In this document: positions 37,901-49,900 of the stretch, one piece after another
How the letters are laid out: the number at the start of each line of letters is the position of its first letter
How positions within the stretch are numbered: position 1 is the first letter of the stretch
Assembly: GCA_947471745.1 (NCBI GenBank)
Contig: CANJKZ010000503.1
Span: 1-64,000, forward strand
Source of the DNA: Closterium sp. Naga37s-1
Taxonomy: Eukaryota; Streptophyta; Zygnematophyceae; Desmidiales; Closteriaceae
Direction: 5' to 3'
DNA length: 64,000 nucleotides
Position numbers and translations under genes: made by a program
The notes under the pieces: generated by a model
Seen by the model: the letters and a program-made list of their open reading frames with translations, nothing else
Database searches by the model: none
What the model was told of the DNA's origin: nothing

Positions 37901-40900
37901 CCATCAGTTTCTCCCCCATCAGTTCTCCCCCATCAGTTTCTCCCCCATCAATTTCTCCCCCATCAGTTTCTCCCCATCAGTTTCCCCCATCAGTTTCTCC
38001 CCCACAGTTTCTCCCCCATCAGTTTCTCCCCCATCAGTTTCTCCCCCATCAGTTTCTCCCCCATCAGTTTCTCCCCCATCAGTTTCTCCCCATCAGTTTC
38101 TCCCCCATCAGTTTCTCCCCATCAGTTTCTCCCCATCAGTTACTCCCCCATCAGTTTCTCCCCATCAGTTTCTCCCCATCAGTTTCTCCCCATCAGTTTC
38201 TCCCCCATCAGTTTCTCCCCCATCAGTTTCTCCCCCATCAGTTTCTCCCCCATCAGTTTCTCCCCCATCAGTTTCTCCCCCATCAGTTTCTCCCCCATCA
38301 GTTTCTCCCCCATCAGTTTCTCCCCATCAGTTTCTCCCCCATCAGTTCTCCCCCATCAGTTTCTCCCCATCAGTTTCTCCCCCATCAGTTTCTCCCCCAT
38401 CAGTTTCTCCCCATCAGTTTCTCCCCCATCAGTTTCTCCCCCCATCAGTTTCTCCCCCATCAGTTTCTCCCCATCAGTTTCTCCCCCATCAGTTTCTCCC
38501 CCCATCAGTTTCTCCCCATCAGTTTCTCCCCATCAGTTTCTCCCCCATCAGTTTCTCCCCCATCAGTTTCTCCCCCATCAGTTTCTCCCCATCAGTTTCT
38601 CCCCCATCAGTTTCTCCCCCATCAGTTTCTCCCCATCAGTTTCTCCCCCATCAGTTTCTCCCCCATCAGTTTCTCCCCATCAGTTTCTCCCCATCAGGTT
38701 TCTCCCCCATCAGTTTCTCCCCATCAGTTTCTCCCCCATCCCAGTTTCTCCCCCATCAGTTTCTCCCCCATCAGTTTCTCCCCCATCAGTTTCTCCCCAT
38801 CAGTTTCTCCCCATCAGTTTCTCCCCCATCAGTTTCTCCCCCATCAGTTTCTCCCCCATCAGTTTCTCCCCCATCAGTTTCTCCCCATCAGTTTCTCCCC
38901 CATCAGTTTCTCCCCATCAGTTCTCCCCATCAGTTTCTCCCCATCAGTTTCTCCCCATCAGTTTCTCCCCCATCAGTTTCTCCCCATCAGTTTCTCCCCC
39001 ATCAGTTTCTCCCCCATCAGTTTCTTCCCCCATCAGTTTCTCCCCATCAGTTTCTCCCCATCAGTTTTCTCCCCCATCAGTTTCTCCCCATCAGTTTCTC
39101 CCCCATCAGTTTCTCCCCATCAGTTTCTCCCCCATCAGTTTCTCCCCCATCAGTTTCTCCCCCATCAGTTTTCTCCCCCATCAGTTTCTCCCCCATCAGT
39201 TTTCTCCCCCATCAGTTTCTCCCCCATCAGTTTCTCCCCCATCAGTTTCTCCCCCCATCAGTTTCTCCCCCATCAGTTTCTCCCCATCAGTTTCTCCCCC
39301 ATCAGTTTCTCCCCCATCAGTTTCTCCCCCATCAGTTTCTCCCCATCAGTTTCTCCCCCATCAGTTTCTCCCCCATCAGTTTCTCCCCCATCAGTTTCTC
39401 CCCCATCAGTTTCTCCCCCATCAGTTTTCCCCATCAGTTTCTCCCCATCAGTTTCTCCCCATCAGTTTCTCCCCCATCAGTTTCTCCCCCATCAGTTTCT
39501 CCCATCAGTTTCTCCCCCATCAGTTTCTCCCATCAGTTTCTCCCCATCAGTTTCTCCCCCATCAGTTTCTCCCCCATCAGTTTCTCCCCCATCAGTTTCT
39601 CCCCATCAGTTTCTCCCCCATCAGTTTCTCCCCCATCAGTTTCTCCCCCATCAGTTTCTCCCCATCAGTTTCTCCCCATCAGTTCTCCCCCATCAAGTTT
39701 CTCCCCCATCAGTTTCTCCCCCATCAGTTTCTCCCCCATCAGTTTCTCCCCATCAGTTTCTCCCCATCAGTTTCTCCCCCATCAGTTTCTCCCCATCAGT
39801 TTCTCCCCCATCAGTTTCTCCCCCATCAGTTTCTCCCCATCATTTTCTCCCCATCAGTAGTTTCTCCCCCCATCAGTTTCTCCCCATCAGTTTCTCCCCA
39901 TCAGTTTCTCCCCATCAGTTTTTTCCCCATCAGTTTCTCCCCCATCAGTTTCTCCCCCATCAGTTTCTCCCCCATCAGTTTCTCCCCATCAGTTTCTCCC
40001 CATCAGTTTCTCCCCATCAGTTTCTCCCCCATCAGGTTTCTCCCCCATCAGTTTCTCCCCCATCAGTTTCTCCCCCATCAGGTTTCTCCCCCATCAGTTT
40101 CTCCCCATCAGTTTCTCCCCATCAGTTTCTCCCCCATCAGTTTCTCCCCATCAGTTTCTCCCCATCAGGTTATTTCTCCCCCATCAGTTTCTCCCCCATC
40201 AGTTTCTCCCCCATCAGTTTCTCCCCCATCAGTTTCTCCCCATCAGTTTCTCTCCCCATCAGTTTCTCCCCCATCAGTTTCTCCCCCATCAGTTTCTCCC
40301 CCATCAGTTTCTCCCCCATCAGTTTCTCCCCCATCAGTTTCTCCCCATCAGTTTCTCCCCCATCAGTTTCTCCCCCATCAGTTTCTCCCCCATCAGTTTC
40401 TCCCCCATCAGTTTCTCCCCCATCAGTTTCTCCCCCATCAGTTTCTCCCCCATCAGTTTCTCCCCCATCAGTTTCTCCCCCATCAGTTTCTCCCCATCAG
40501 TTTCTCCCCCATCAGTTTCTCCCCCATCAGTTTCTCCCCCATCAGTTTCTCCCCCATCAGTTTCTCCCCATCAGTTTCTCCCCCATCAGTTTCTCCCCAT
40601 CAGTTTCTCCCTCATCAGTTTCTCCCCCATCAGTTTCTCCCCCATCAGTTTCTCCCCCATCAGTTTCTCCCCCTTCATCAGTTTCTCCCCATCAGTTTCT
40701 CCCCCCTCAGTTCTCCCCATCAGTTTCTCCCCCATCAGTTTCTCCCCCATCAGTTTCTCCCCCATCAGTTTCTCCCCATCAGTTTCTCCCCATCAGTTTC
40801 TCCCCCATCAGTTTCTCCCCCATCAGTTTCTCCCCCATCAGTTTCTCCCCCATCAGTTTCTCCCCATCAGTTTCTCCCCCATCAGTTTCTCCCCCATCAG

Positions 40901-43900
40901 TTTCTCCCCCATCAGTTTCTCCCCCATCAGTTCTCCCCCATCAGTTTCTCCCCATCAGTTTCTCCCCCATCAGTTTCTCCCCATCAGTTTCTCCCCCATC
41001 AGTTTCTCCCCATCAGTTTCTCCCCCATCAGTTTCTCCCCCATCAGTTTCTCCCCATCAGTTTCTCCCCATCAGTTTCTCCCCCATCAGTTTCTCCCCCA
41101 TCAGTTTCTCCCCATCAGTTTCTCCCCCATCAGTTTCTCCCCCATCAGTTTCTCCCCCATCAGTTTCTCCCCATCAGTTTCTCCCCAATCAGTTTCTCCC
41201 CCATCAGTTTTCTCCCCATCAGTTTCTCCCCCATCAGTTTCTCCCCATCAGTTTCTCCCCATCAGTTTCTCCCCCATCAGTTTCTCCCCCATCAGTTTCT
41301 CCCCCATCAGTTTCTCCCCCATCAGTTTCTCCCCCATCAGTTTCTCCCCATCAGTTTCTCCCCCATCAGTTTCTCCCCCATCAGTTTCTCCCCCATCAGT
41401 TTCTCCCCATCAGTTTCTCCCATCAGTTTCTCCCCATCAGTTTCTCCCCCATCAGTTTCTCCCCCATCAGTTTCTCCCCCATCAGTTTCTCCCCATCAGT
41501 TTCTCCCCCATCAGTTTCTCCCCATCAGTTTCTCCCCCATCAGTTTCTCCCCCATCAGTTTCTCCCCCATCAGTTTCTCCCCCATCAGTTTCTCCCCATC
41601 AGTTTCTCCCCATCAGTTTCTCCCCCATCAGTTTCTCCCCCATCAGTTTCTCCCCCATCAGTTTCTCCCCCATCAGTTTTCTCCCCCATCAGTTTTCTCC
41701 CCCATCAGTTTCTCCCCATCAGTTTCTCCACAGCAGTTTCTCCCCCATCAGTTTCTCCCCCATCAGTTTCTCCCCCATCAGTTTCTCCCCCATCAGTTTC
41801 TCCCCATCAGTTTCTCCCCCATCAGTTTCTCCCCATCAGTTACTCCCCCATCAGTTTCTCCCCCATCAGTTTCTCCCCCATCAGTTTCTCCCCATCAGTT
41901 TTCTCCCCCATCAGTTTCTCCCCCATCAATTTCTCCCCCATCAGTTTCTCCCCCATCAGTTTCTCCCCCATCAGTTTCTCCCCCATCAGTTTCTCCCCCA
42001 TCAGTTTCTCCCCCATCAGTTTCTCCCCATCAGTTTCTCCCCCATCAGTTTCTCCCCATCAGTTTCTCCCCCATCAGTTTCTCCCCATCAGTTTCTCCCC
42101 CATCAGTTTCTCCCCCATCAGTTTCTCCCCCATCAGTTTCTCCCCCATCAGTTTCTCCCCCATCAGTTTCTCCCCATCAGTTTCTCCCCCCATCAGTTTC
42201 TCCCCCATCAGTTTCTCCCCATCAGTTTCTCCCCATCAGTTTCTCCCCCATCAGTTTCTCCCCATCAGTTTCTCCCCCATCAGTTTCTCCCCCATCAGTT
42301 TCTCCCCCATCAGTTTCTCCCCATCAGTTTCTCCCCATCAGTTTCTCCCCATCAGTTTCTCCCCCATCAGTTTCTCCCCCATCAGTTTCTCCCCCATCAG
42401 TTTCTCCCCCATCAGTTTCTCCCCTCAGTTTCTCCCCATCAGTTTCTCCCCAATCATTTCTCCCCCATCAGTTTCTCCCCCATCAGTTTCTCCCCATCAG
42501 TTTCTCCCCCATCAGTTTCTCCCCCATCAGTTTCTCCCCATCAGTTTCTCCCCCATCAGTTTCTCCCCCATCAGTTTCTCCCCCATCAGTTTCTCCCCCA
42601 TCAGTTTCTCCCCCATCAGTTTCTCCCCATCAGTTTCTCCCCATCAGTTTCTCCCCCATCAGTTTCTCCCCCATCAGTTTCTCCCCCATCAGTTTCTCCC
42701 CCATCAGTTTCCTCCCCATCAGTTTCTCCCCCATCAGTTTCTCCCCATCAGTTTCTCCCCCATCAGTTTCTCCCCATCAGTTTCTCCCCCATCAGTTTCT
42801 CCCCCATCAGTTTCTCCCCCATCAGTTTCTCCCCCATCAGTTTCTCCCCATCAGTTTCTCCCCCATCAGTTTCTCCCCCATCAGTTTCTCCCCCATCAGT
42901 TTCTCCCCCATCAGTTTCTCCCCCATCAGTTTCTCCCCATCAGTTTCTCCCCCATCAGTTTCTCCCCCATCATTTCTCCCCCATCAGTTTCTCCCCCATC
43001 AGTTTCTCCCCCATCAGTTTCTCCCCCATCAGTTTCTCCCCCATCAGTTTCTCCCCCATCAGTTTCTCCCCATCAGTTTCTCCCCATCAGTTTCTCCCCC
43101 ATCAGTTTCTCCCCATCAGTTTCTCCCCCATCAGTTTCTCCCCATCAGTTTCTCCCCCATCAGTTTTCTCCCCCATCAGTTTCTCCCCCATCAGTTTCTC
43201 CCCCATCAGTTTCTCCCCCATCAGTTTCTCCCCATCAGTTTCTCCCCCATCAGTTTCTCCCCCATCAGTTTCTCCCCCATCAGTTTCTCCCCATCAGTTT
43301 CTCCCCATCAGTTTCTCCCCCATCAGTTTCTCCCCCATCAGTTTCTCCCCCATCAGTTTCTCCCCCATCAGTTTCTCCCCATCAGTTTCTCCATCAGTTT
43401 CTCCCCATCAGTTTCTCCCCCATCAGTTTCTCCCCCATCAGTTTCTCCCCCATCAGTTTCTCCCCCATCAGTTTCTCCCCATCAGTTTCTCCCATCAGTT
43501 TCTCCCCCATCAGTTTCTCCCCCATCAGTTTCTCCCCCATCAGTTTCTCCCCCATCAGGTTCTCCCCATCAGTTTCTCCCCATCAGTTTCTCCCCATCAG
43601 TTTCTCCCCATCAGTTTCTCCCCATCAGTTTCTCCCCCATCAGTTTCTACCCCATCAGTTTCTCCCCCATCAGTTTCTCCCCATCAGTTTCTCCCCATCA
43701 GTTTCTCCCCATCAGTTTCTCCCCCATCAGTTTCTCCCCCATCAGTTTCTCCCCCATCAGTTTCTCCCCCATCAGTTTCTCCCCCATCAGTTTCTCCCCA
43801 TCAGTTTCTCCCCATCAGTTTCTCCCCATCAGTTTCTCCCCCATCAGTTTCTCCCCATCAGTTTCTCCCCCATCAGTTCTCCCCCATGCCGGTTCTCCCC

Positions 43901-46900
43901 CATCAGTTTCTCCCCATCAGTTTCTCCCCCATCAGTTCTCCCCCATCAGTTTCTCCCCCATCAGTTTTCTCTTCCCCCATCAGTTCTCCCCATCAGTTTC
44001 TCCCCATCAGTTTCTCCCCCAGCAGTTTCTCCCCCATCAGTTTCTCCCCCATCAGTTTCTCCCCATCAGTTTCTCCCCATCAGTTTCCCATCAGTTTCTC
44101 CCCCATCAGTTTCTCCCCCCATCAGTTTCTCCCCCATCAGTTTCTCCCCCCATCAGTTTCTCCCCCATCAGTTTCTCCCCCATCAGTTTCTCCCCCATCA
44201 GTTTCTCCCCATCAGTTTCTCCCCATCAGTTTCTCCCCATCAGTTTCTCCCCCATCAGTTTCTCCCCCATCAGTTTCTCCCCCATCAGTTTCTCCCCCAT
44301 CAGTTTCTCCCCATCAGTTTCTCCCCCATCAGTTTCTCCCCATCAGTTTCTCCCCCATCAGTTTCTCCCCCATCAGTTTCTCCCCCATCAGTTTCTCCCA
44401 TCAGTTTCTCCCCCATCAGTTTCTCCCCCATCAGTTTCTCCCCCATCAGTTTCTCCCCCATCAGTTTCTCCCCATCAGTTTCTTCCCCATCAGTTTCTCC
44501 CCCATCAGTTTTCCATCATTTCTCCCCATCAGTTTCTCCCCATCAGTTTCTCCCCCATCAGTTTCTCCCCCATCAGTTTCTCCCCCATTCAGTTTCTCCA
44601 CCCATCAGTTTCTCCCCATCAGTTTCTCCCCCATCAGTTTCTCCCCCATCAGTTTCTCCCCCATCAGTTTCTCCCCCATCAGTTTCTCCCCCATCAGTTT
44701 CTCCCCCATCAGTTTCTCCCCATCAGTTTCTCCCCCATCAGTTTCTCCCTCCCCATCAGTTTCTCCCCCATCAGTTTCTCCACAGCAGTTTCTCCCCCAT
44801 CAGTTTCTCCACAGCAGTTTCTCCCCCATCAGTTTCTCCACAGCAGTTTCTCCCCATCAGTTTCTCCCCCATCAGTTTCTCCCCCATCAGTTTCTCCCCA
44901 TCAGTTTCTCCCCCATCAGTTTCTCCACAGCAGTTTCTCCCCCATCAGTTTCTCCACAGCAGTTTCTCCCCCATCAGTTTCTCCACAGCAGTTTCTCCAC
45001 CATCAGTTTCTCCACAGCAGTTTCTCCCCCATCAGTTTCTCCACAGCAGTTTCTCCCCCATCAGTTTCTCCACAGCAGTTTCTCCCCATCAGTTTCTCCC
45101 CCATCAGTTTCTCCCCCATCAGTTTCTCCCCCATCAGTTTCTCCCCCATCAGTTTCTCCCCCATCAGTTTCTCCCCCATCAGTTTCTCCCCATCAGTTTC
45201 TCCCCCATCAGTTTCTCCCCCATCAGTTTCTCCCCATCAGTTTCTCCCCATCAGTTTCTCCCCCATCAGTTTCTCCCCCATCAGTTTCTCCCCCATCAGT
45301 TTCTCTCCATCAGTTTCTCCCCCATCAGTTTCTCCACAGCAGTTTCTCCCCCATCAGTTTCTCCACAGCAGTTTCTCCCCCATCAGTTTCTCCCCCATCA
45401 GTTTCTCCCCCATCAGTTTCTCCCCCATCAGTTTCTCCCCATCAGTTTCTCCCCCATCAGTTTCTCCCCATCAGTTTCTCCCCATCAGTTTCTCCCCCAT
45501 CAGTTTCTCCCCCATCAGTTTTCTCCCCCATCAGTTTCTCCCCCATCAGTTTCTCCCCATCAGTTTCTCCCCATCAGTTTCTCCCCCATCAGTTTCTCCC
45601 CCATCAGTTTCTCCCCCATCAGTTTCTCCCCCATCAGGTTCTCCCCCATCAGTTTCTCCCCCATCAGTTTCTCCCCCATCAGTTTTCTCCCCATCAGTTT
45701 CTCCCCCATCAGTTTCTCCCCCATCAGTTTCTACCCCATCAGTTTCTCCCCCATCAGTTTCTCCCCATCAGTTTCTCCCCATCAGTTTCTCCCCCATCAG
45801 TTTCTCCCCCATCAGTTTCTCCCCCATCAGTTTCTCCCCCATCAGTTTCTCCCCATCAGTTTCTCCCCCATCAGTTTCTCCCCATCAGTTTCTCCCCCAT
45901 CAGTTTCTCCCCATCAGTTTCTCCCCCATCAGTTTCTCCCCCATCAGTTTCTCCCCCATCAGTTTCTCCCCCATCAGTTTCTCCCCATCAGTTTCTCCCC
46001 CATCAGTTTCTCCCCATCAGTTACTCCCCCATCAGTTTCTCCCCCATCAGTTTCTCCCCCATCAGTTTCTCCCCATCAGTTTCTCCCCCATCAGTTTCTC
46101 CCCCATCAGTTTCTCCCCCATCAGTTTCTCCCCCATCAGTTTCTCCCCCATCAGTTTCTCCCCCATCAGTTTCTCCCCCATCAGTTTCTCCCCCATCAGT
46201 TTCTCCCCATCAGTTTCTCCCCCATCAGTTTCTCCCCATCAGTTTCTCCCCCATCAGTTTCTCCCCATCAGTTTCTCCCCCATCAGTTTCTCCCCCATCA
46301 GTTTCTCCCCCATCAGTTTCTCCCCCATCAGTTTCTCCCCCATCAGTTTCTCCCCATCAGTTTCTCCCCCATCAGTTTCTCCCCCATCAGTTTCTCCCCC
46401 ATCAGTTTCTCCCCATCAGTTTCTCCCCCATCAGTTTCTCCCCATCAGTTTCTCCCCCATCAGTTTCTCCCCCATCAGTTTCTCCCCCATCAGTTTCTCC
46501 CCATCAGTTTCTCCCCATCAGTTTCTCCCCATCAGTTTCTCCCCATCAGTTTCTCCCCCATCAGTTTCTCCCCCATCAGTTTCTCCCCCATCAGTTTCTC
46601 CCCATCAGTTTCTCCCCATCAGTTTCTCCCCATCAGTTTCTCCCCCATCAGTTTCTCCCCCATCAGTTTCTCCCCCATCAGTTTCTCCCCCATCAGGTTT
46701 CTCCCCCATCAGTTTCTCCCCATCAGTTTCTCCCCCATCAGTTTCTCCCCATCAGTTTCTCCCCCATCAGTTTCTCCCCCATCAGTTTCTCCCCCATCAG
46801 TTTCTCCCCCATCAGTTTCTCCCCATCAGTTTCTCCCCCATCAGTTTCTCCCCCATCAGTTTCTCCCCCATCAGTTTCTCCCCCATCAGTTTCTCCCCAT

Positions 46901-49900
46901 CAGTTTCTCCCCCATCAGTTTCTCCCCCATCAGTTTCTCCCCATCAGTTTCTCCCCCATCAGTTTCTCCCCATCAGTTTCTCCCCCATCAGTTTCTCCCC
47001 CATCAGTTTCTCCCCCATCAGTTTCTCCCCCATCAGTTTCTCCCCCATCAGTTTCTCCCCCATCAGTTTCTCCCCCATCAGTTTCTCCCCCATCAGTTTC
47101 TCCCCATCAGTTTCTCCCCCATCAGTTTCTCCCCCATCAGTTTCTCCCCCATCAGTTTCTCCCCCATCAGTTTCTCCCCCATCAGTTTCTCCCCATCAGT
47201 TTCTCCCCCATCAGTTTCTCCCCCATCAGTTTCTCCCCCATCAGTTTCTCCCCCATCAGTTTCTCCCCATCAGTTTCTCCCCCATCAGTTTCTCCCCCAT
47301 CAGTTTCTCCCCCATCAGTTTCTCCCCCATCAGTTTCTCCCCCATCAGTTTCTCCCCCATCAGTTTCTCCCCCATCAGTTTCTCCCCATCAGTTTCTCCC
47401 CATCAGTTTCTCCCCATCAGTTTCTCCCCCATCAGTTTCTCCCCCATCAGTTTCTCCCCCATCAGTTTCTCCCCATCAGTTTCTCCCCCATCAGTTTCTC
47501 CCCCATCAGTTTCTCCCCCATCAGTTTCTCCCCCATCAGTTTCTCCCCATCAGTTTCTCCCCCATCAGTTTCTCCCCATCAGTTTCTCCCCCATCAGTTT
47601 CTCCCCATCAGTTTCTCCCCCATCAGTTTCTCCCCCATCAGTTTCTCCCCATCAGTTTCTCCCCATCAGTTTCTCCCCATCAGTTTCTCCCCATCAGTTT
47701 CTCCCCCATCAGTTTCTCCCCCATCAGTTTCTCCCCCATCAGTTTCTCCCCCATCAGTTTCTCCCCCATCAGTTTCTCCCCATCAGTTTCTCCCCCATCA
47801 GTTTCTCCCCCATCAGTTTCTCCCCCATCAGTTTCTCCCCCATCAGTTTCTCCCCCATCAGTTTCTCCCCCATCAGTTTCTCCCCATCAGTTTCTCCCCA
47901 TCAGTTTCTCCCTCCCCATCAGTTTCTCCCCCATCAGTTTCTCCACAGCAGTTTCTCCCCCATCAGTTTCTCCACAGCAGTTTCTCCCCCATCAGTTTCT
48001 CCACAGCAGTTTCTCCCCATCAGTTTCTCCCCCATCAGTTTCTCCCCCATCAGTTTCTCCCCATCAGTTTCTCCCCCATCAGTTTCTCCACAGCAGTTTC
48101 TCCCCCATCAGTTTCTCCACAGCAGTTTCTCCCCCATCAGTTTCTCCACAGCAGTTTCTCCACCATCAGTTTCTCCACAGCAGTTTCTCCCCCATCAGTT
48201 TCTCCACAGCAGTTTCTCCCCCATCAGTTTCTCCACAGCAGTTTCTCCCCATCAGTTTCTCCCCCATCAGTTTCTCCCCCATCAGTTTCTCCCCCATCAG
48301 TTTCTCCCCCATCAGTTTCTCCCCCATCAGTTTCTCCCCCATCAGTTTCTCCCCATCAGTTTCTCCCCCATCAGTTTCTCCCCCATCAGTTTCTCCCCAT
48401 CAGTTTCTCCCCATCAGTTTCTCCCCCATCAGTTTCTCCCCCATCAGTTTCTCCCCCATCAGTTTCTCTCCATCAGTTTCTCCCCCATCAGTTTCTCCAC
48501 AGCAGTTTCTCCCCCATCAGTTTCTCCACAGCAGTTTCTCCCCCATCAGTTTCTCCCCCATCAGTTTCTCCCCCATCAGTTTCTCCCCCATCAGTTTCTC
48601 CCCATCAGTTTCTCCCCCATCAGTTTCTCCCCATCAGTTTCTCCCCCATCAGTTTCTCCCCATCAGTTTCTCCCCCATCAGTTTCTCCCCCATCAGTTTC
48701 TCCCCCATCAGTTTCTCCCCCATCAGTTTCTCCCCCAGCAGTTTCTCCACAGCAGTTTCTCCACAGCAGTTTCTCCACAGCAGTTTCTCCACAGCAGTTT
48801 CTCCACAGCAGTTTCTCCACAGCAGTTTCTCCACAGCAGTTTCTCCAGAGCAGTTTCTCCACAGCAGTTTCTCCACAGCAGTTTCTCCACAGCAGTTTCT
48901 CCACAGCAGTTTCTCCAGAGCAGTTTCTCCACAACAGTTTCTCCACAGCAGTTTCTCCACAGCAGTTTCTCCACAGCAGTTTCTCCACAGCAGTTTCTCC
49001 ACATCAGTTTCTCCACAGCAGTTTCTCCACAGCAGTTTCTCCACAGCAGTTTCTCCCCATCAGTTTCTCCACAGCAGTTTCTCCCCATCAGTTTCTCCAC
49101 AGCAGTTTCTCCACAGCAGTTTCTCCACAGCAGTTTCTCCACAGCAGTTTCTCCACAGCAGTTTCTCCACAGCAGTTTCTCCACAGCAGTTTCTCCAGAG
49201 CAGTTTCTCCACAGCAGTTTCTCCACAGCAGTTTCTCCACAGCAGTTTCTCCACAGCAGTTTCTCCACAGCAGTTTCTCCACAGCAGTTTCTCCACAGCA
49301 GTTTCTCCACAGCAGTTTCTCCACAGCAGTTTCTCCACAGCAGTTTCTCCACAGCAGTTTCTCCACAGCAGTTTCTCCACAGCAGTTTCTCCACAGCAGT
49401 TTCTCCACAGCAGTTTCTCCACAGCAGTTTCTCCACAGCAGTTTCTCCACAGCAGTTTCTCCCCATCAGTTTCTCCACAGCAGTTTCTCCCCATCAGTTT
49501 CTCCACAGCAGTTTCTCCCCATCAGTTTCTCCACAGCAGTTTCTCCCCATCAGTTTCTCCACAGCAGTTTCTCCCCATCAGTTTCTCCACAGCAGTTTCT
49601 CCACAGCAGTTTCTCCACAGCAGTTTCTCCACAGCAGTTTCTCCACAGCAGTTTCTCCACAGCAGTTTCTCCCCATCAGTTTCTCCACAGCAGTTTCTCC
49701 CCATCAGTTTCTCCACAGCAGTTTCCTCCACAGCAGTTTCTCCAGAGCAGTTTCTCCACAGCAGTTTCTCCACAGCAGTTTCTCCACAGCAGTTTCTCCA
49801 CAGCAGTTTCTCCACAGCAGTTTCTCCAGCAGCAGTTTCTCCACAGCAGTTTCTCCACAGCAGTTTCTCCACAGCAGTTTCTCCACAGCAGTTTCTCCAC

